Shown piece by piece: positions 17,623 to 20,419 of a DNA stretch of 20,419 bases. Made by a program: the position numbers and the translations under genes. The stretch spans positions 1 through 20,419 of the forward strand of contig JACVCM010000055.1 of NCBI GenBank assembly GCA_016742125.1. Reading direction: 5' to 3'. The notes under the pieces are model-generated. The model was not told the DNA's origin, searched no databases, and was given only the letters and a program-made list of their open reading frames with translations. Positions within the stretch are counted from its first letter, which is position 1; every line of letters begins with the position of its first letter. This stretch comes from Sphingomonadaceae bacterium. GTDB lineage: Bacteria; Pseudomonadota; Alphaproteobacteria; Sphingomonadales; Sphingomonadaceae.

Positions 17623-18266
17623 TAAGTACCCGGCACCAACTTTTCTACCAGCCGCTTTAATTCGCCTGCTGTAGTGTGCCCCGCGACCACCTCATGATAA
17701 CCTATACCGGCCTTGCGCAGCGCCTCTTTTTTCACGGCGTCTCTTGCTGCCGCCGCGCCGCCATCCTGATGATGCCCGCTGCCCTGATATTCTATGGCAT
17801 GACGAACTTTGGCGTCGGGGCACATCAGCGCGAAGTCCACGCGCTTTGAATTGATTGCGAAATAGGCATCCTTGTCCTCGCTCGCCAGAAACTCGCCCAA
17901 TGACACCTGCGCCATCACCTGCCAGCCGGGATTGCGCGCAATGACAGCGGCGTCGAGCGCCTTGAAGAGATTGGCCTCGGGCCGGTTGAGCAGCGCACGT
18001 GCCTTAAAGTCGGCGGCCATCACAACAGCGAGCTGATCGATCGCGGTGCCATTTGCCTTGGCCGCATCGCGTGTCCCGTCCTTCTTAAAGGGCACAACTT
18101 TGCCGCTCTTCCTGCCCGAATTACGCCCCTGCCAATAGGCCCGCCTCTCGGCGCGCTTCTGCCCCTCGACCAGCCGTTCCACCGCGATGCCCAAAAAAGC
18201 CCCAACCGCCAGCACAGCCATGAGCACAAGGGGCCTATCAATAAGCGCAAGAATTTCCGGCGGCAT
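17622..18266 (-). CDS. DUF2726 domain protein with an N-terminal membrane anchor
   Basis: The 214-residue product starts with one hydrophobic helix (residues about 11-29), followed by a basic segment rich in R and K. The DUF2726 domain, a restriction-endonuclease-like fold, occupies about residues 90-210. Visible landmarks are E98, VSLGEFL at 121-127, RVDFAL at 142-147 (D144) and AIEYQGSGHH at 157-166. The catalytic pair is in the ExQ form (E159, Q161), seen in this family instead of ExK, so catalysis is uncertain. It is cotranscribed with yaiI, overlapping by one base. The ATG at 18266 is the first in frame. Confidence 0.85.
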   Translation of the reverse strand: MPPEILALIDRPLVLMAVLAVGAFLGIAVERLVEGQKRAERRAYWQGRNSGRKSGKVVPFKKDGTRDAAKANGTAIDQLAVVMAADFKARALLNRPEANLFKALDAAVIARNPGWQVMAQVSLGEFLASEDKDAYFAINSKRVDFALMCPDAKVRHAIEYQGSGHHQDGGAAAARDAVKKEALRKAGIGYHEVVAGHTTAGELKRLVEKLVPGT

Positions 18267-18388
18267 AATGCCGTTATGCTATGGGATGCTCAATAAATCG
18301 TCAACGCTGCCATTCTCGGGAGTCGCAGCGGATCAGGCCTAAACGGGCAATCTTTTTAACCGAGTAATCAAAAACCCTTTCCTACAAC

Positions 18389-18403
18389 GTTCCTTATATG
18401 TTC
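18389..18403 (+). promoter_or_regulatory. LexA (SOS) box of alphaproteobacterial type
   Basis: GTTC at 18389-18392 and GTTC at 18400-18403 are separated by exactly 7 bases (cttatat). This is the direct repeat GTTC-N7-GTTC recognised by LexA in alphaproteobacteria. It ends 11 bases before the ATG of the HTH gene, within an AT-rich stretch that probably contains the -10 region, so LexA binding would block transcription. A chance match is possible because the motif has only eight fixed bases. Confidence 0.65.
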
Positions 18404-18414
18404 TAATCGCCGCC

Positions 18415-18837
18415 ATGACATATGACTCACCACATCCGCACGAGCCGGACATCACCGGCACCATCCTCGACTTTACGCCCGTCGCTTTCGACCGGCGGCG
18501 GGCGAAGGGCTGGACACCGCTTACCCAGCGGCGTTTTATCGAGGCGCTGTCGGTCATGGGCTCGGTAGGCGCGGCGGCGCGGGCCGTGGGCATGGGACGG
18601 GTGTCGGCCTATCGCCTGCTCGAACGGGAAGGCGCGGAAAGTTTTGCGGCGGCCTGGGAAAAGGCCATCAACCTCGGCCGCAGCCACCAATATAGCGTCG
18701 CGATGGCGGCGGCGATCAACGGCGTTACCACCATTTATGTGCAGCGTGGCGGATCGGTCACGGTGCGCGGCGGACCCGATATGGGCCTCGTCCGCGCGGC
18801 GCTGCGCGACGAGCCGGCTCCCAACCGGGTCGCTTAA
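18415..18837 (+). CDS. Small helix-turn-helix protein (terminase-small-subunit-like), SOS-linked candidate
   Basis: The 140-residue protein has a helix-turn-helix at about residues 47-72 (SVMGSVGAAARAVGMGRVSA) preceded by WTPLTQRRFIEAL. This arrangement resembles small phage terminase subunits and a group of short sphingomonad DNA-binding proteins. The second half (AWEKAINLGRS..., IYVQRGGSVTVRGG) is typical of the same group. No phage neighbours are seen. The ATG at 18415 has no clear Shine-Dalgarno site and follows the LexA box by only 11 bases, so the transcript may be leaderless. DNA damage control is therefore suggested but untested. The cellular role is unknown. Confidence 0.78.
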   Translation: MTYDSPHPHEPDITGTILDFTPVAFDRRRAKGWTPLTQRRFIEALSVMGSVGAAARAVGMGRVSAYRLLEREGAESFAAAWEKAINLGRSHQYSVAMAAAINGVTTIYVQRGGSVTVRGGPDMGLVRAALRDEPAPNRVA

Positions 18838-18845
18838 CGCAACAA

Positions 18846-18889
18846 AGGATACAAATGGGGGGTGGGGTGACGGTATCTTTTGTATCTTT
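18846..18889. repeat. Repeated GTATCTTT motif, one inverted and two direct copies
   Basis: GATACAAA at 18848-18855 is the inverse of TTTGTATC at 18879-18886. Within 18873-18889 the octamer gtatcttt occurs twice with one base between. The loop is 23 bases and G-rich. It could be a weak terminator for the HTH gene or an operator for the next gene. Confidence 0.45.
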
Positions 18890-18958
18890 ACCGGCGTTGC
18901 ATCCCTTCGAACCGGTTTTACGTATCTGGGCCGGCCGGACCAAAGAGGAGGAAATTTC

Positions 18959-19513
18959 ATGCGTTACATTGCCCCCTTCCTGATGCTCGTCATCGCTGTG
19001 CCCGGGATGGCACAGCCTGCGACGGTGGACGTTCCCGCCGCGCGTGCCTCACAGACAGGGACGTGGGAAGGCAGGCTTGAATATCTCGATTATGGCGCGA
19101 ACAAATGGTTCGGCATTCCGGTAAGGACGCAGATCGAGGATCAGGGCGACGGCGTAACCATCATCCGCAAATCGGACTTTGACGATGGCCCGACGGTCGG
19201 CAATGTACGAATTACCTCGGTCGAACTGTACGACCCCGCCGCCGCTACCCTGACCACCGGTACGTTCCGGAAGGGTCGCACCGTTGAAGTCTATTCCTAC
19301 AAGGTGCGAATGGAGGGCGAAGCGACCGACGCGACGCACTGGACGATGGTCCAGGAGGGCGAGGGCAAGGACGACAACCGCCCTGCCTTGCTGCGCCTCA
19401 CCACCACACGCGACGGTGACAGCATCGAAACCGTCAAGCAGATCGATTTTCAGGACGATGACAAGGCCGAGTGGGTCACGCGCAACCGCACGCGGCTGAC
19501 GCTTGCCAGATAG
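18959..19513 (+). CDS. Exported hypothetical protein
   Basis: The 184-residue precursor begins with a signal peptide (MRYIAPFLMLVIAVPGMA) and probable cleavage before Q19. The mature part is acidic and beta-rich, with GTWEGRLEYLDYGANKWFGI at the start and alternating strands ending in WVTRNRTRLTLAR. I recognise no named domain, though its form resembles small secreted lipocalin-like or DUF-type proteins. ATG 18959 is chosen because a strong AGAGGAGGAAA site stands just upstream. The frame is open further upstream to 18644, but that region overlaps the HTH gene and lacks a start signal. No operon partner is evident. Confidence 0.82.
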   Translation: MRYIAPFLMLVIAVPGMAQPATVDVPAARASQTGTWEGRLEYLDYGANKWFGIPVRTQIEDQGDGVTIIRKSDFDDGPTVGNVRITSVELYDPAAATLTTGTFRKGRTVEVYSYKVRMEGEATDATHWTMVQEGEGKDDNRPALLRLTTTRDGDSIETVKQIDFQDDDKAEWVTRNRTRLTLAR

Positions 19514-19772
19514 GACCGATGCCGGTTGACCCCGCCGGGTGCGCGCGAATGAAAATTAGGCGATCTCGTTCATCCATGCTATACCCCCTCATGCTGACGT
19601 CGAAATTTGCGACGGACTTCGACTTTTGACGACCGCTTCACGCTCTCGGGCGCTGGCGCAAAGCAGACGACGACCTCCTTTCATCTACACGAACGACGCA
19701 CGACCCTGTGGCATGTTGCCGCCGGGCAATCCCGCGGCTCTCTGGGCCGCCGTTCTTTGAAAGGAACATCCT
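19514..19772 (+). promoter_or_regulatory. Probable promoter and long 5' leader of the cold-shock gene
   Basis: No convincing gene lies in these 259 bases. A small ORF at 19607-19810 runs through the csp start in another frame and looks like noise. A TATACC -10-like hexamer stands at about 19578, which would give a leader of roughly 180 bases. Long structured leaders are usual for cold-shock genes, where they control translation by temperature. The exact start of transcription cannot be seen. Confidence 0.45.
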
Positions 19773-19982
19773 ATGCCAGCTGGCACCGTAAAATTCTTCA
19801 ATGCCGATAAAGGCTATGGCTTCATCGCACCCGATGGCGGCGGCGATGACAGCTTTGTCCATATCACTGCCGTGCAGGCCGCCGGCATGCACACGCTCGA
19901 TAAGGAGCAGCGCGTGAACTACGAAGTCGAAGTGGGCCGCAATGGGAAGGCTTCGGCCGTCAACCTGAGCGCTGCTGACTAG
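19773..19982 (+). CDS. Cold-shock domain protein, CspA family
   Basis: The 69-residue protein is a single cold-shock domain, an RNA chaperone that binds single-stranded nucleic acid. RNP1 is KGYGFIAP at residues 13-20 and RNP2 is DSFVHITAV at 26-34. It begins GTVKFFN, as is standard for the family, and length is typical. The ATG follows GAAAGGA with seven bases between. A hairpin lies 9 bases after the stop. Whether it is cold-induced or constitutive cannot be read from the protein, but the long leader favours post-transcriptional control. Confidence 0.96.
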   Translation: MPAGTVKFFNADKGYGFIAPDGGGDDSFVHITAVQAAGMHTLDKEQRVNYEVEVGRNGKASAVNLSAAD

Positions 19983-19991
19983 GCTCTGGCT

Positions 19992-20034
19992 CCACGCCCG
20001 CGATGCCCCGTGAACGCGGGGGTCGCGGGCGTGG
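19992..20034 (+). terminator. Strong hairpin after the cold-shock gene
   Basis: CCACGCCCGCGA (19992-20003) pairs perfectly with 20023-20034, and an inner stem CCCCG/CGGGG (20006-20010 and 20017-20021) continues it. There is no U-tract, but the stability is high. Its right half lies against the outer end of the large inverted repeat. Confidence 0.7.
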
Positions 20035-20040
20035 GGACGC

Positions 20041-20402
20041 TTCCCCGCAAAAAACCGCTTTCCTACAGCCCCGCTTTTGTGGCTTAAGCTGCCGGATGGA
20101 AATGAAGCGCACAAGAAGATCCCCCAACTGGTTCGAAATCGGCATGGATGCCTGGGCACTCGCGGCTGAATCCAACATGGTGATTGCGCAGCGCATGGGC
20201 GCGATGGCCATTGGCGGCGGCCGGCCTGCCAAAGGCCATCGCGCCCATGCGCTGAGCGATCACCCTGTTTGACTCAGCCCCGAGTGCCCCGGCGTCCCTG
20301 CGGATTCCGACCCAGTTGGGGGATCTTCTCGTGCGCTCCATTTCCATTCCGCAGCTTAAGCCAGAAAAGATGGGATGCTGGCACGCCGGTTTTTGCGGGG
20401 GT
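20041..20402. repeat. Large imperfect inverted repeat, opposed duplicated gene starts
   Basis: Arms 20041-20221 and 20222-20402 are reverse complements without a net gap, centred at 20221.5. Weaker similarity continues outward to the window edge. The coding-like core (20096-20209 against 20234-20347) has about 15 mismatches in 114 bases. The inner 19 bases (20191-20209 and 20234-20252) pair perfectly. Each arm encodes a protein beginning ME-M-(K/E)-RTRRSPNW and reaching VIAQRMGAMA before entering the other arm, so both copies lack a tail. The upstream sequence, including ggcttaagctg and a ccccgcaaaaa run, is also duplicated. The encoded piece vaguely resembles the start of a small sphingomonad protein, but I call no gene. 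Confidence 0.88.
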
Positions 20403-20419
20403 CCCGCCCCACACCGCCG

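Noticed and set aside
18644..18958. N-terminal extension of the exported protein
   Set aside because: It would overlap the HTH gene and hide the signal peptide. ATG 18959 has a strong Shine-Dalgarno sequence.
19607..19810. 67-codon frame upstream of and into the cold-shock gene
   Set aside because: It has no ribosome binding site, no recognisable protein features, overlaps the csp start, and the region is better explained as the leader.

Overview
The window looks like chromosome from a pigmented alphaproteobacterium of the Sphingomonadaceae type (Sphingopyxis, Sphingorhabdus or Sphingomonas-like). This rests on high GC, GTG and TTG starts with tight gene overlaps, a crtY-crtI-crtB carotenoid operon, a direct-repeat LexA box of the alphaproteobacterial kind, and the general look of the proteins. 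No database search was possible, so the genus is an inference.

Layout. Positions 1-2492 (+) hold the end of a small membrane protein, pmbA and an overlapping inositol-monophosphatase-family gene. Positions 2526-6772 (-) are a tightly coupled carotenoid operon in the order crtY, crtI, LOG-family gene, crtB. Every junction overlaps, and the 5' end of crtB contains an in-frame palindromic repeat. Positions 6880-9856 (+) are an orphan ParA ATPase, a membrane-anchored metallo-beta-lactamase-fold hydrolase, a sterol-desaturase-type hydroxylase and a DUF2141 protein whose start lies about 107 nt inside the hydroxylase gene. A MipA/OmpV outer-membrane protein and a small uncharacterised protein follow. 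At 11300-12228, soxR is divergent from a VOC protein gene whose promoter carries a textbook SoxR box. A uracil-DNA-glycosylase-family gene (-) is next, then a TPP riboswitch and thiC (+). ThiC has a second in-frame palindromic insertion near its C terminus.

Positions 14980-17056 hold two convergent, clearly AT-richer genes that look horizontally acquired. Both products carry PD-(D/E)XK nuclease signatures, and the second protein appears to carry two such domains. No methyltransferase, helicase or transposase accompanies them, so they are the best candidate here for an undescribed (defence-like) system. They are followed by yaiI (UPF0178) and a DUF2726 gene, overlapping by 1 nt and of normal base composition. 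A small HTH protein sits directly behind a GTTC-N7-GTTC LexA box, then come a secreted hypothetical protein and a cold-shock protein with a long leader and a terminator.

The right end (20041 to the edge) is an imperfect inverted repeat of about 360 bp or more, roughly 87% identical in its core. Its arms are opposed copies of the same gene start.

Functionally, crtB, crtI and crtY should make beta-carotene from geranylgeranyl diphosphate. The crtE, crtZ and crtW genes are not visible, and the nearby di-iron hydroxylase could act on lipid or carotenoid but is not a typical CrtZ. SoxR/VOC, the LexA-box gene and the cold-shock gene are separate stress-response modules.
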